NCBI RefSeq assembly: GCF_030409055.1
Contig: NZ_CP116619.1
Location: 4,605,628 to 4,669,627, forward strand
DNA: 64,000 nt
Source: Trichocoleus desertorum NBK24
GTDB lineage: Bacteria > Cyanobacteriota > Cyanobacteriia > FACHB-46
Reading direction: 5' to 3'
Part shown: positions 9,733 to 19,081 of the stretch, piece after piece
Layout: each line of letters opens with the position of its first letter
Numbering within the stretch: the first letter of the stretch is position 1
The notes under the pieces: generated by a model
What the model saw: the letters and a program-made list of their open reading frames with translations, nothing else
The model's database searches: none
Told to the model about the DNA's origin: nothing
Translations under genes and position numbers: made by a program

Positions 9733-10890
9733 TTATTGAGCATTAGCCCAGGCGGATTGCTTAGGAACTAATTTACGTCGTAGCCAGGTGATTAACGGTT
9801 TTTCAAGATACAAGTAGGTCAGCCAACCAGCGATGACTGCGATCACGGTCAACAAACTCATGGTGAGGAAGTTCCCGAATAAACCCACTATGTTGAGGGC
9901 GATCGCTACCTTAAATGTGGCAGCTAAACAGGGATAATGCACTAAATAAATTGAATAAGAAGCATCTCCTAATTCATTTAGCCAAGCTGGAATTTTCCAG
10001 CCTTGATTCAAATCAATTGAAGCTGCACCTAACACAACTAACATTGAGGGTAGTCCATAAGCAATTACATCAGGAATTACTATGAGATTGTAGTTGTCAC
10101 ATAACCCTGAAGTAAGGAATAATAATGCTCCTGCAACTAAGCAGATAAGTCCTGGCTTCACTCTTTTTCCTACTACCCAGTAAGCAGCGAGACAACCTAA
10201 GGCGAACTCTAAATTGTGCGGATTGAAAATGAAGTTTAAAAGCAGAGGTAACTGTGCAAATGAGGCGCGATCGCTGATGCTAAGGCAGAAAAATGCCAAA
10301 GTTCCTCCCAGCCAACTACAAAGTACAAATCGGGAAACTTTGGGTGCCAGCCAAATAGCCAAACCAAATATAAAGTAGAAGAAAATTTCGTAACTGAGGG
10401 TCCAGCCGACAATTAAGACCGGAAAGTTTTCTTGCGGATATAACAAGAGCGATTTCACAATTACGCCTAGATCGCGCTCGTATCCTTTGCCAAAGGAAGG
10501 AACTAGAAAATAAACTGGTAATAGAACGAGGGTGATTATCCAGTACAAAGGATATACACGAATGGCCCGTTTGATGATGAAAGTGTTGAGCTTTCGTTTC
10601 TGGCCAATATCAGCTCGATGCGCGAAGAAAATAATAAATCCGCTGAGCACAAAAAAGAAATCAACGCCTGAACCGCCAAAAGCAAACAACCCTGATAAAA
10701 AGTTTTGATTTAATTTTTGTTGGCTGAATTCAGTGACGTGAAACAAAACGACCAACAGCGCTGCAATACCTCGACAAGCTTGAATAAGTTCTAGCTTTTT
10801 CTTAGTGGATGAAGAGGTTTTTGTCTGAGTAGAAGCTGCTGATAATTCTTGACTGAGCGCAATCGTAGAATAGTTTGAAGTATTTTTCAT
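9733..10890 (-). CDS. Acyltransferase 3 family membrane protein
   Basis: A 385-residue polytopic membrane protein of the acyltransferase 3 (OafA/NodX-like) family. It has about ten predicted helices. The conserved His lies in ALLVVLFHVTEF near residue 49, with FFVLSGFII shortly after. Family members move acetyl or other acyl groups onto surface sugars, so this gene probably decorates the polysaccharide. The first ~30 residues are Ser/Thr-rich and cytoplasmic. ATG at 10890 has GGAGAC five bases upstream. It sits in the middle of the glycosyltransferase run. Confidence 0.9.
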   Translation of the reverse strand: MKNTSNYSTIALSQELSAASTQTKTSSSTKKKLELIQACRGIAALLVVLFHVTEFSQQKLNQNFLSGLFAFGGSGVDFFFVLSGFIIFFAHRADIGQKRKLNTFIIKRAIRVYPLYWIITLVLLPVYFLVPSFGKGYERDLGVIVKSLLLYPQENFPVLIVGWTLSYEIFFYFIFGLAIWLAPKVSRFVLCSWLGGTLAFFCLSISDRASFAQLPLLLNFIFNPHNLEFALGCLAAYWVVGKRVKPGLICLVAGALLFLTSGLCDNYNLIVIPDVIAYGLPSMLVVLGAASIDLNQGWKIPAWLNELGDASYSIYLVHYPCLAATFKVAIALNIVGLFGNFLTMSLLTVIAVIAGWLTYLYLEKPLITWLRRKLVPKQSAWANAQ

Positions 10891-10963
10891 GCTGTCTCCT
10901 CAAACTAAAGTGAAATTTACCTTATCAAGAGCGTGGGAACTGCGATCGCCTGCTCTTGACCCT

Positions 10964-12376
10964 TCACCCCGACTGTAAAGCGATTAACCTTTGGTGGCGA
11001 TGGTATTGGCTAGCGGCCAGAGCCATGCCCGCAAAACTCCAAAAGACGACTCCTGAAAGGGCCAATGTGACGCTTCCCAAGCCAATTTGGGCAAATACGC
11101 CCAAACTGATGGCACGAGACGCACTAGCAAAGGCATCTGAGCGGATGTCTGTAGATTGAAATAAGCTAAATAGCAGCAAAATAATGCCACCCAAGTAGGG
11201 AATGGTACCGAACCAACCCAGGGAGAAAAACATACTCAAAATGCCGCTGTCATTACTGCCCAAACTGGTTCCTTCGAGAACAAATCCCAAGCCCTGACCA
11301 AGAAACTGGGAAAGCGCCAAACTCAAGGTTTCCGCATAGCCTTCACTACGCTGGCTATAACTGACATCTCCTTGCGTATTTGTAAGAGACTGCAAGCGGG
11401 CTCCAATCGTATCGGCAAACGGATCAAGATTGATCAAAGGGATAATGCAAAGCGCCATCACTACAATGGTGACCACCAGCCGCATCTGTAACTTCGGCTT
11501 TAGGGATGGCAGGAATGTTAACATCGCGACTGCCCATCCCAGCCAAGCCGATCGCACTAGAGATAACAGAAACGACAAATAGCCCACTCCAGAGGCGAAA
11601 AATCGCAGCTTTCCTTTGCCGCTCAGGAGCAACATCAAGCCTGCCAGCATCACTGTAGCGAAGGGGCCTGGAGAGTTCATGATGCTAAACACCCGAATGC
11701 CCAGGGGTTCTGGGGTACCAAAGGCAATGGCTTTAGAATTGATCAGCCAAAATCGATCCCACTGGGGCGCGACTAAGTATTGATACACCCCATAAGTTCC
11801 TGAAACTAAAACGCCCCAAAGAAATATGCGCTCCAAGCTTTGGCGGTAGCTGGGATAACTTCGCCAATTGACGAACAAGTGAAACCCGAACAGGATGGGG
11901 GTGAACCAGTTCAGCATGGGTACCACTACAGCCATCGGCGAATACTTGATTAGCCCTACTAAAAAACCGTAGATCACACCCACAAAAGCCAAGACAAAGG
12001 GCAAACCTCCTTGCCGTGTGGCTCTAGGCAGCGATCGCACTAGGGTCAGAATGGTCACGAACATGACGAGGAAAGGAGCCAATAAGATGGGGCTTGGGTC
12101 CACCCAACCACTGTCATAATCCACCATGCGCCGCACCCACGGTGACAAAAACGCAATCCACCAGGTAAAACCTAAGTAGAGCAAGGGATAACGCCCATAC
12201 AGAAACAATCCCACCAGAAAAGCACCTCCTGGAAACGCTATTCTGAGCAGTCCCGCTTTCACCACCAGACATAGGGCTGAAAACAAGGTAAACCCTAGAA
12301 TTGCCAACCAAGCAGGCGCTGGTTTCAAACCAAAGTTAAAGCTTTTTGGAGTGGCTCTAGGCGAGCGGATTTGCAT
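10964..12376 (-). CDS. O-antigen ligase/polymerase-like membrane protein (Wzy_C-type)
   Basis: A 470-residue hydrophobic protein with about eleven membrane segments and a large loop after the middle, around QSLTNTQGDVSYSQRSEGYAE. That layout is typical of O-antigen ligase/polymerase (Wzy_C/WaaL) proteins. The conserved Arg of such loops may be the one in SQRSEG. It would polymerise repeat units or ligate the glycan to an acceptor on the periplasmic face. No separate flippase is present, so this is the only polymerase/ligase candidate in the cluster. No clear ribosome site precedes ATG at 12376. Confidence 0.82.
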   Translation of the reverse strand: MQIRSPRATPKSFNFGLKPAPAWLAILGFTLFSALCLVVKAGLLRIAFPGGAFLVGLFLYGRYPLLYLGFTWWIAFLSPWVRRMVDYDSGWVDPSPILLAPFLVMFVTILTLVRSLPRATRQGGLPFVLAFVGVIYGFLVGLIKYSPMAVVVPMLNWFTPILFGFHLFVNWRSYPSYRQSLERIFLWGVLVSGTYGVYQYLVAPQWDRFWLINSKAIAFGTPEPLGIRVFSIMNSPGPFATVMLAGLMLLLSGKGKLRFFASGVGYLSFLLSLVRSAWLGWAVAMLTFLPSLKPKLQMRLVVTIVVMALCIIPLINLDPFADTIGARLQSLTNTQGDVSYSQRSEGYAETLSLALSQFLGQGLGFVLEGTSLGSNDSGILSMFFSLGWFGTIPYLGGIILLLFSLFQSTDIRSDAFASASRAISLGVFAQIGLGSVTLALSGVVFWSFAGMALAASQYHRHQRLIALQSG

Positions 12377-12418
12377 GGGCTTGGTAAGTTGCTTGACGAT
12401 TGGGAAAGTATTGAGAAC

Positions 12419-13258
12419 CTAAATTTGTACTTGATGAGTCGGTGTCACAGCCAAGCCAAATTTTTTCTGTTCTGGTTGGGTCTTACCTTTGGCTCGCCAA
12501 TCAATTTCATAAAGCTTGATTTCCTTAAGAAAAATGTAATAGCTCCACAAACTCGCTAAAGTAAAACCTGCTAAACCTTGGCGATACATGCCATACCAAA
12601 GATACTGTTGCAAAAACTTAGCTGGTGGCTTGAGTAGTAGTCTAATTAAATTAAATTTCTTACCTAATAGATGTGCTTGATTCGCATCTAAATCGGTATA
12701 GCGGTTAAATCGAATGATTAAATCGCTCATGTCTCGAAATCCCTGATGCCATAAAGTTCCTGGTAGCAAAGTAACAGGTGCATCCTTCACATCAGGCCCT
12801 TCATGGACTAGCACATCTTTAATCCGAAACTGAGTTTTGTCGTACAAACGCACATGCGCTTCCGCCCGACCATCTAACCACTGCCCAAAGAGGTCTCCGA
12901 CTCGGTTGACGGATAGAGCCTTTGTGGTCGGACCTGAACTCGTTTTCCAGGCTAAGATTGCGCTTGCTAGCTCTGTGTCTACAACTTCATCCGCATCGAG
13001 AAAAAAGATCCAATCATGCTTGGCTTGGTCGGCACCAAAATTACGTTGCTTTGAGTATCCTGGCCAAGGATTTGCGTAAACCTGACAGCCCAAATTTTCT
13101 GAAATTTGCACTGTAGCATCTTGGCTGCCGCCGTCTACAACTACGATTTCATCCGCAAAAGGCAAACAAGACTGAATAGCATTGGCAATACATTCTTCTT
13201 CGTTTTGAGCAATGATGACCGTTGAGATTGAACGGGGGGGCAAGGCAGCTTGGGTCAT
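12419..13258 (-). CDS. Glycosyltransferase family 2, WaaE/KdtX-like
   Basis: A 279-residue GT2 enzyme. It begins STVIIAQNEEECI and continues FADEIVVVDGGSQDAT and GYSKQRNFGADQAKHDWIFF, then the LDADE metal/nucleotide motif near residue 95. This pattern marks the WaaE/KdtX branch, which adds glucose to lipopolysaccharide core in enterobacteria; the substrate here cannot be inferred from that. A C-terminal hydrophobic helix (around LASLWSYYIFL) could associate with the membrane. A good ribosome site (AGAGGAAA) precedes ATG at 13258. Confidence 0.88.
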   Translation of the reverse strand: MTQAALPPRSISTVIIAQNEEECIANAIQSCLPFADEIVVVDGGSQDATVQISENLGCQVYANPWPGYSKQRNFGADQAKHDWIFFLDADEVVDTELASAILAWKTSSGPTTKALSVNRVGDLFGQWLDGRAEAHVRLYDKTQFRIKDVLVHEGPDVKDAPVTLLPGTLWHQGFRDMSDLIIRFNRYTDLDANQAHLLGKKFNLIRLLLKPPAKFLQQYLWYGMYRQGLAGFTLASLWSYYIFLKEIKLYEIDWRAKGKTQPEQKKFGLAVTPTHQVQI

Positions 13259-13365
13259 TTCTCGTTTCCTCTAAAATCTATTAGTTTAAGGATGCAAAAT
13301 TCAATAATTCTTGGATTTTTTAGGCTCTGAGATAACCATCTTTAGACACAAAATACATAAGCCAA

Positions 13366-14382
13366 TTACAAATGGTTGGAGTGGTCAGCAAAGACATTTC
13401 GCACCTGTAGAAATGGACTCGCTAGCGTCTGAGGCATAAAGCTTAAAGCCAAAGCTACTACCGTACGGACATTTAACTTATTTTGTTGAAGCGATCGCAA
13501 AAGATAAAGCCGAGCCGCGATCGCCTGATTTGCTCGTAGCAACCCGATGCCCAACGTTGTATTAGCATGAGCCAATTCCTGCTCAAAATAGGCCCGTAGT
13601 TTGGGGGTGGGAGCGTCAGCCATAAAGCTCTCGTAGCAAGCAATCCCTGCCTTGCCTTTACGAATTTTGGCTTGGGCATTGCGATTGCCACTGGTCATGT
13701 TTTCTGACTGGGCATGGACGCGGTAACAAGCTAAGCGCTCTGGGCAGTAGTAAGCTCCCCGACCCGAACGACAAGCAAGATAGCTAATGTAGTAGTCCCA
13801 AAACACGCCTGCTTCCTGTAAGCGCTCCCAGGCCAGTCCTTCTCTTCTAATTAAGGCCGCAGACGCTGCAAAGACTGAGCGATCGATTAACCCTAGTTCC
13901 CAAAAGGGTTGGTGAATACCTGCTTGCAGTTGATGGCGTTTTTCGCGCTGAGAGTGCCTCTCTGTCTCTGCATCATCGATCGCGCCCTCCGAGTTAATAA
14001 TGAAGTAGTCACAGAAGGCTAGAGCTAAATCTGGTTCAGCTTCTAGGGGTGGCACTAATTTCTCTAAAAAGTCTGGACACCAAAGATCATCATCATTGAG
14101 GCTTGCCACATATTTACCTTGGGCCTCTTTGAAGGCATAAGTCGCATTCCAGCCAATTCCTAAGTTGGTGGGATTGCGACGCAGGCGAATCCGGGCATCT
14201 TGAAAAGTGTCAATAATTGGCTGGGGATGTTCGGAGCTACAGTCGTCTGAAACGATAATTTCAATATTGGTATAGGTCTGTTGAATGACACTCGCGATCG
14301 CCTGCTTTAAGTAATGAGGGCGATTGTATGTCGGAATAATCACGCTGACGAGAGGCCCTGCCTGTTTGGTCTCTGCTGTCAT
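13366..14382 (-). CDS. Glycosyltransferase family 2
   Basis: A 338-residue GT-A enzyme with SVIIPTYNRPHYLKQAI at residues 13-29, IIVSDDCSSE near 43, and LNDDD (DxD-like) near 95. It differs from its GT2 neighbours in having SDDCSSE rather than VDDGS. C-terminal helices (about 230-338) lie outside the catalytic core. It lies in the polysaccharide run, 66 nt upstream (in coordinates, below) the GT2 at 14449-15417. The transferred sugar is unknown. Confidence 0.88.
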   Translation of the reverse strand: MTAETKQAGPLVSVIIPTYNRPHYLKQAIASVIQQTYTNIEIIVSDDCSSEHPQPIIDTFQDARIRLRRNPTNLGIGWNATYAFKEAQGKYVASLNDDDLWCPDFLEKLVPPLEAEPDLALAFCDYFIINSEGAIDDAETERHSQREKRHQLQAGIHQPFWELGLIDRSVFAASAALIRREGLAWERLQEAGVFWDYYISYLACRSGRGAYYCPERLACYRVHAQSENMTSGNRNAQAKIRKGKAGIACYESFMADAPTPKLRAYFEQELAHANTTLGIGLLRANQAIAARLYLLRSLQQNKLNVRTVVALALSFMPQTLASPFLQVRNVFADHSNHL

Positions 14383-14443
14383 AATTCTGTTTCCCTAATT
14401 CTCGCAAAATTTAATCGTTCATCGCGGTTAAAGCCTTGAGTCA

Positions 14444-14457
14444 CCCAGTTAACTGGG
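14444..14457. other. Perfect 14-bp palindrome over a stop codon
   Basis: CCCAGTTAACTGGG is self-complementary, with its centre between 14450 and 14451. The TAA stop of the GT2 gene 14449-15417 forms part of the centre. It could be an operator-like site or a chance palindrome. A transcript hairpin would have almost no loop, so a terminator is unlikely. Confidence 0.5.
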
Positions 14458-15417
14458 CACTTCTTGTTTGAGCCAGGGTTTTTGCTTGCGGAGAGTATGC
14501 AACAGATTTCTTGCCTTCTGGTAGCCTTGTGGCCCTAACCAGCGCATAGCTGTAATAATCAGACCCAAGCGCAGATAACTTTTGGTGTAACGAAGTTGGG
14601 GATAGTAGGTCAAAGCCTGTTGCCGCAAGCTTAAAGCGTACTCGTAATCCTTGGCCATGAGAGGCTTCCAAGCTACTGATAGATGAGCCCGTCCATAGGC
14701 TCGGTTTTTCAGATACTGAAGTTCTGGAGGGGTAGAGGCAAAAGTTTTGTCGATCACCTTCAATCGATGGTGGAGATGCCGCTGCAAGTTGTTCGATTTG
14801 CTGTTGGCATGTTGGCGATAAAACACCAAAGGCTCCTTCACCACTGCGAAGTGATAGCAAGAGGCAATACGAATCCACATATCCCAGTCTTCCGCCGATC
14901 GCAGCGTTTGGTCAAAAAACCCTACAGCTTCAAAACAGCTGCGCTGCACCATTGGGGCGCTACCACAGAAAATCTGATTCTCTTCTGCGATCGTTTGCCA
15001 AATATCCCCCTCCGCGTCTGACATCAACACTTGATCGGTCAGGTTGCCTGCCGCATCCATATTCACCACCCAAGTATTAACCAAGCCAACGGCTGGATTG
15101 GCTTCTAGACATTGCACTTGTTTTTCCAGCTTGGTTGGGTTCCACAAATCATCTGCATCTAGAAAAGCAATATACTCTCCCTGAGCTTCGGTAATACCGC
15201 GGTTACGCGCTCCCGCTGAGCCTTGGTTTTCTTGAGTAATCAACCTTACACGGGGATCGGTTAAGGCAGACACCCACTCAACCGTGCGATCGGAACTGCC
15301 ATCATCTACAATTAACAGCTCAAAGTCTGTATAGGTCTGCTCAAGCACGCTGGCGACTGTGGCAGGCAGGTAGGCGATCGCATTGTAGGTTGGAATTACA
15401 ACAGAAACCTTGGGCAT
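14449..15417 (-). CDS. Glycosyltransferase family 2
   Basis: A 322-residue GT-A glycosyltransferase. Motifs are SVVIPTYNAIAYL (5-17), LLIVDDGSSDRT (34-45) and LDADDLWNPTKLEKQVQC from about residue 90. Similarity to the GT2 at 3532-4704 runs through the DADD motif into the following region (KLEKQVQC; VGLVNTW against VGLIYTW), so one probably arose by duplication and diverged. A ribosome site GAGGATG precedes ATG at 15417. It is separated by only 19 nt from the upstream GT4 gene, which implies co-transcription. Confidence 0.9.
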   Translation of the reverse strand: MPKVSVVIPTYNAIAYLPATVASVLEQTYTDFELLIVDDGSSDRTVEWVSALTDPRVRLITQENQGSAGARNRGITEAQGEYIAFLDADDLWNPTKLEKQVQCLEANPAVGLVNTWVVNMDAAGNLTDQVLMSDAEGDIWQTIAEENQIFCGSAPMVQRSCFEAVGFFDQTLRSAEDWDMWIRIASCYHFAVVKEPLVFYRQHANSKSNNLQRHLHHRLKVIDKTFASTPPELQYLKNRAYGRAHLSVAWKPLMAKDYEYALSLRQQALTYYPQLRYTKSYLRLGLIITAMRWLGPQGYQKARNLLHTLRKQKPWLKQEVPS

Positions 15418-15436
15418 AAATCATCCTCTGAATTGA

Positions 15437-16678
15437 CTAACAGGGCTCAAGCAGCAGTTGCTGGTAAATTTCCACCAGTTGGTCATTGAGCTGGTTGATG
15501 TTGTAGTGGGTTTCTACATAAGAACGACCTGCCTGCCCCATCTGAGGCCAAACTCCTGGATGCTCAATCAGGTAGCTGAGCTTATGGGCCAAAGTATCAG
15601 CATCCCGCTCAGGCACCAAGAAACCAGAGCTGCCATTTTCGATCAACTCTGGAATGCCGCTGTGCAAAGTACTAATCACAGGTAATCCCATTGCCATTGC
15701 TTCCATTAAAGCCACCGGAATCCCTTCTTGATCGCCGTCCTGGCTAGTCACGCTGGGTGCTAGCAAAATATGAGCTTGGTGCAAAATTTCAAATACTTCC
15801 TGGTCTTGCTTCCAACCCAGCAGCTTCACATGTTTCTGAATGCCCAAGCTCTGAATTAAATCAGATAAAGAATCTCGCAGTGGGCCATCACCCACCACGT
15901 TATATTCCAAGTTCGGGTGAGTTTTGACCAACTGAGCCACCGCTCGAATGCCGTACTCAATCCCTTTTTTCTCCACCAAGCGAGCGATTGTCACGAGGCG
16001 AATACTGCCATCTGCATCGGGTTGGCGAGGTGTGAAGGTGAATTTCTGGCAGTCAATGCCCATCCGGTGAACTTTAATTTTTTGCTCACCACAACCCAAT
16101 TCAATCAAGCGTTGCTGCCATCGATAACTGATGGGCAGAAACAGGTTGCCCATGCGAAATAGAGGATCGTAGAGGCGATCGCCAAATATCTTCAAGCTGG
16201 CTGTAATATCAAAGCCATGAAAGGTAGTAATCAGCTTTCCTCGCAAGGCACCAATATCTCTTAAAAACGCACTTTGCAAACCACTCCAACCAAAGTGGCA
16301 ATGAATAATGTCATAGGAGGGCCGCTCTTGGAGTAAAGGAAGGGTGGGATATAGCAACCGAAAGGAAGCCGCTTCTTTGCCGTACTTGAGAAAATTGAGC
16401 GATCGCCCTAACAGTACCGGATCTTTTAGGCTATGGGTCAACACTAGCCCCGTACCTTTGACCAATCGCCAGATTTGATTCTCAGGGATCTGCGGCCAAT
16501 AGTGAGTGTGGCGGGGTAGATCGTACTTCTCGACATCTGGATGGATTTTAGGCTGCTTTTGCCCGACGTTTGCATAGATATCTACCTGATGCCCTCGATC
16601 AATTAATCCGGTGATTTGGCTCAGGATAAAAGTTTGAGATAGAGAGGGAAACTCTCCCACGACAAAAGCAATTTTCAT
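15437..16678 (-). CDS. Glycosyltransferase family 4, WcaL/AmsK-like
   Basis: A GT-B enzyme of 413 residues from ATG at 16678, which gives MKIAFVVGEFPSLSQTFI. The frame extends 11 codons upstream, but that lead is not family-like. FPSLSQTFILSQITGL is characteristic of the colanic-acid WcaL/AmsK galactosyltransferase group. The donor motif is QEGIPVALMEAMAMGLPVIST, and DGDQEG precedes it as in that family. It probably builds a galactose-type linkage, but this is family inference only. It lies between two GT2 genes in the minus-strand run. Confidence 0.88.
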   Translation of the reverse strand: MKIAFVVGEFPSLSQTFILSQITGLIDRGHQVDIYANVGQKQPKIHPDVEKYDLPRHTHYWPQIPENQIWRLVKGTGLVLTHSLKDPVLLGRSLNFLKYGKEAASFRLLYPTLPLLQERPSYDIIHCHFGWSGLQSAFLRDIGALRGKLITTFHGFDITASLKIFGDRLYDPLFRMGNLFLPISYRWQQRLIELGCGEQKIKVHRMGIDCQKFTFTPRQPDADGSIRLVTIARLVEKKGIEYGIRAVAQLVKTHPNLEYNVVGDGPLRDSLSDLIQSLGIQKHVKLLGWKQDQEVFEILHQAHILLAPSVTSQDGDQEGIPVALMEAMAMGLPVISTLHSGIPELIENGSSGFLVPERDADTLAHKLSYLIEHPGVWPQMGQAGRSYVETHYNINQLNDQLVEIYQQLLLEPC

Positions 16679-16726
16679 TCCTATATTTTCGTCACTAGCT
16701 GTTAGTCTCACACCGCAAATTTGGGT

Positions 16727-17713
16727 TCACGATCGCACCAAGCTCTTGACCTGACGCAGTCGCTGCCGTAGCCTAGGCGAGTCCATCAGCCAAAGACGTA
16801 GCTGAAGTTTGAGGTAGTCTCCCAAGAAGGTCTGAGCCACTGGATAATCCTGTAAAAGCCTTTCCGCTGTAGCGCGATCGCCTGCCCGAATGCATCGCTC
16901 AGCAGCGATTACAGCCAAATAAGTTAAATAACGCTCTAGGGCTGGTTGATATGCGGGAGGACAATCCATCCGTAAAGGCTGGGGGTCGGTGAGCATTGGC
17001 CAAGGAGGCACTATCTTTCTAGCGCTGTAGGCCGAGATCTCAGAAGCTTCGGTATGCCACCAAAAGAGAGGAACGGGGTTGCGATAGATTTTGTAGTTGA
17101 GGGCAATTTGCGCCCATAGATACACATCTTCTCCGTAGTTGCAACCGTTTTTAGTGTAAAAGCCACCAAAGCGATCTAGTACTTCTCGCCGACAGACAAT
17201 TGCCCCCGGATGAAAAAAGTCAATCACTCGTTTGATTGAGTGAGCATCTAGACTGACGGGCATCCGCCATTCCCCTTCTGTTACCCCAAACTGCCGACAC
17301 CCAGGCTCCCAACTGGTGCGCTCGGCTCCCAGAAAACGGCCAAAGGCACTGATTGCACAATCTGGATGCGCTTGGAGTTGCTGAACAGACTCAGCCAGAA
17401 ATGTCGGCATCCATTCGTCGTCTGCATCTAAAAAAGCCAGGAGTGGTGCTTGGCTGGATTGAATGCCTCGGTTACGAGCTGCACCTGGCCCTGCATTGGT
17501 CTGACGGATCAACCGCAGACGAGAATCTGTATAGCTATTAACAATCTCTGGCCCGTTGTCTGTAGAGCCATCATCTACTACAAAAACTTCAAAGTTCTGA
17601 TAGGTCTGAGCCAAGATGGAATTTAATGCTCTGGCAACATATTTGCCCTTGTTATAGAGCGGGATAATAATAGAAACGTTTGGGTTGCTGTGAGTTTGTT
17701 CCACTAAATTCAT
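16727..17713 (-). CDS. Glycosyltransferase family 2
   Basis: A 328-residue GT-A enzyme: SIIIPLYNKGKYVARAL (14-30), VFVVDDGSTDNGPE (44-57), then the donor/metal motif LDADDEW near 98. PGAARNRGIQSSQAPLLAFLD is the typical lead into the DxD region. It has a C-terminal basic helical segment ending in LRQVKSLVRS. AGAGGT stands upstream of ATG at 17713 at suitable spacing. It is part of the polysaccharide gene run; sugar specificity unknown. Confidence 0.9.
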   Translation of the reverse strand: MNLVEQTHSNPNVSIIIPLYNKGKYVARALNSILAQTYQNFEVFVVDDGSTDNGPEIVNSYTDSRLRLIRQTNAGPGAARNRGIQSSQAPLLAFLDADDEWMPTFLAESVQQLQAHPDCAISAFGRFLGAERTSWEPGCRQFGVTEGEWRMPVSLDAHSIKRVIDFFHPGAIVCRREVLDRFGGFYTKNGCNYGEDVYLWAQIALNYKIYRNPVPLFWWHTEASEISAYSARKIVPPWPMLTDPQPLRMDCPPAYQPALERYLTYLAVIAAERCIRAGDRATAERLLQDYPVAQTFLGDYLKLQLRLWLMDSPRLRQRLRQVKSLVRS

Positions 17714-17791
17714 CGGGTACCTCTGAGACTTAGACCTTGTCGGGGCTTGCGTGGGACTGACTACTGGGGTTAGTTGGCGATCTCATGCCTA

Positions 17792-19039
17792 CTACTGAGT
17801 CACCAACCCTGCCAGTGCTGTAGGGTTCGTTATGACTTCATTTTCCCAAGCTTCGAGGCTTTCCTGAGATGGGCCTAACCTTACTGGACCCAACTCTACT
17901 GCTTCCTGTAACGCTGCTTCTACTTCAGTCACCACCCGCTCCACCGGAAAACGCTTTTCAACGTAGGCGCGACAACGCTGACCTAAATTAGGGTCTGTTT
18001 CTTGCCAATTTCTTAAAGACTCTAGGCGATCGCTCAATCCCGCAACGTCTCCCACAGCAATCTGAAATTTTTCAAATTCATCCGAGAGGACATCTGGAAT
18101 ACCGCCAAATCGCAAACCTAGCGCGGGAGTACCACAGGCCATTGACTCAGCTAAAACCAAGCCGAATGTATCTGGCAATAAACTAGGCAAGACGGAAACA
18201 TCAGCAGCCCGGAATATTTCAGGCAGATCTGTGCGTCGGCCTAGCCAATGCACATGATTGCTGATGTTGAGTTGGCTGCACAAGTCTTTGAGTTCCTGCA
18301 CATACGCTTCTGCCGCTTGAGGTGATGCATGAACTACAGGACTACCGACGAGCATCAAACGTGCCTGCTCAGGCGGCAATCCTAATTGAGCAAAGGCTCG
18401 AATTAGCATTTCAATATTTTTGGGGCGATCGATGCGGCCTGCGTAGACCACCACAAAGGCGTTTGGTGGCAGATTTAGTTGCTGGCGAGTTTGCTGGCGA
18501 TCGCCTTGGATAGAAAATCGTTTTAGGTCAATGCCGTTATAAACGACTCTGAGCGTTTTAGGGTCAAACCCAGCTCGCAAGTAACCTTGTAGCGTTGCCT
18601 GTGAAACTGTTATAAAACGGGTGACATATTGCAGCCCCCAGCGAATCTGCGGCAAAAATGTTTTGGGTGGAAAGAGGCGTAAGTGACAGACTAGAGGCAC
18701 CTGCTTCAGGCGAGCTACACTTCCTCCAAAAAATGCCTCTTTTGTCTGATTAATATACACAACATCGGCATCAATCTTGAGCACTGGCAAGAGGGAGCCA
18801 AGCCAGGACACGGAAGAGACGATGAGGTGACGTTTCCCGGTCGTATCAATTACATAACGTCGCACCTTGGTGATCGACTTACAAAACTGCTGGTACTTGG
18901 GTAAAAAATCTCCGTCTTCTCGATAGACTAGATGAATTTCATGACCCCGTTGAGCCAGACCCGTACAAACTCCTAGCAAAGAACATTCCTGCCCACCCCG
19001 GCGAGAAGAAGGTTCATTTTCTAAAACCAGAATTTTCAT
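17792..19039 (-). CDS. Glycosyltransferase family 4
   Basis: A GT-B enzyme of 415 residues. ATG at 19039 is chosen because AAGGAGA lies just upstream and the protein then begins MKILVLENEPSSRRGG; an upstream in-frame start would add 13 unlike residues. The acceptor loop is SSRRGGQECSL. The donor site contains DTFGLVLAESMACGTPALGL with the E-x7-E arrangement starting one residue differently (D in place of the first E). It ends in a Leu/Glu-rich tail. It immediately follows the HepA-like exporter in the direction of transcription (42-nt gap). Confidence 0.89.
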   Translation of the reverse strand: MKILVLENEPSSRRGGQECSLLGVCTGLAQRGHEIHLVYREDGDFLPKYQQFCKSITKVRRYVIDTTGKRHLIVSSVSWLGSLLPVLKIDADVVYINQTKEAFFGGSVARLKQVPLVCHLRLFPPKTFLPQIRWGLQYVTRFITVSQATLQGYLRAGFDPKTLRVVYNGIDLKRFSIQGDRQQTRQQLNLPPNAFVVVYAGRIDRPKNIEMLIRAFAQLGLPPEQARLMLVGSPVVHASPQAAEAYVQELKDLCSQLNISNHVHWLGRRTDLPEIFRAADVSVLPSLLPDTFGLVLAESMACGTPALGLRFGGIPDVLSDEFEKFQIAVGDVAGLSDRLESLRNWQETDPNLGQRCRAYVEKRFPVERVVTEVEAALQEAVELGPVRLGPSQESLEAWENEVITNPTALAGLVTQ

Positions 19040-19081
19040 CGCAGTCTCCTTGACTGAACGGTTTCGATCTCCCGGCATCCT

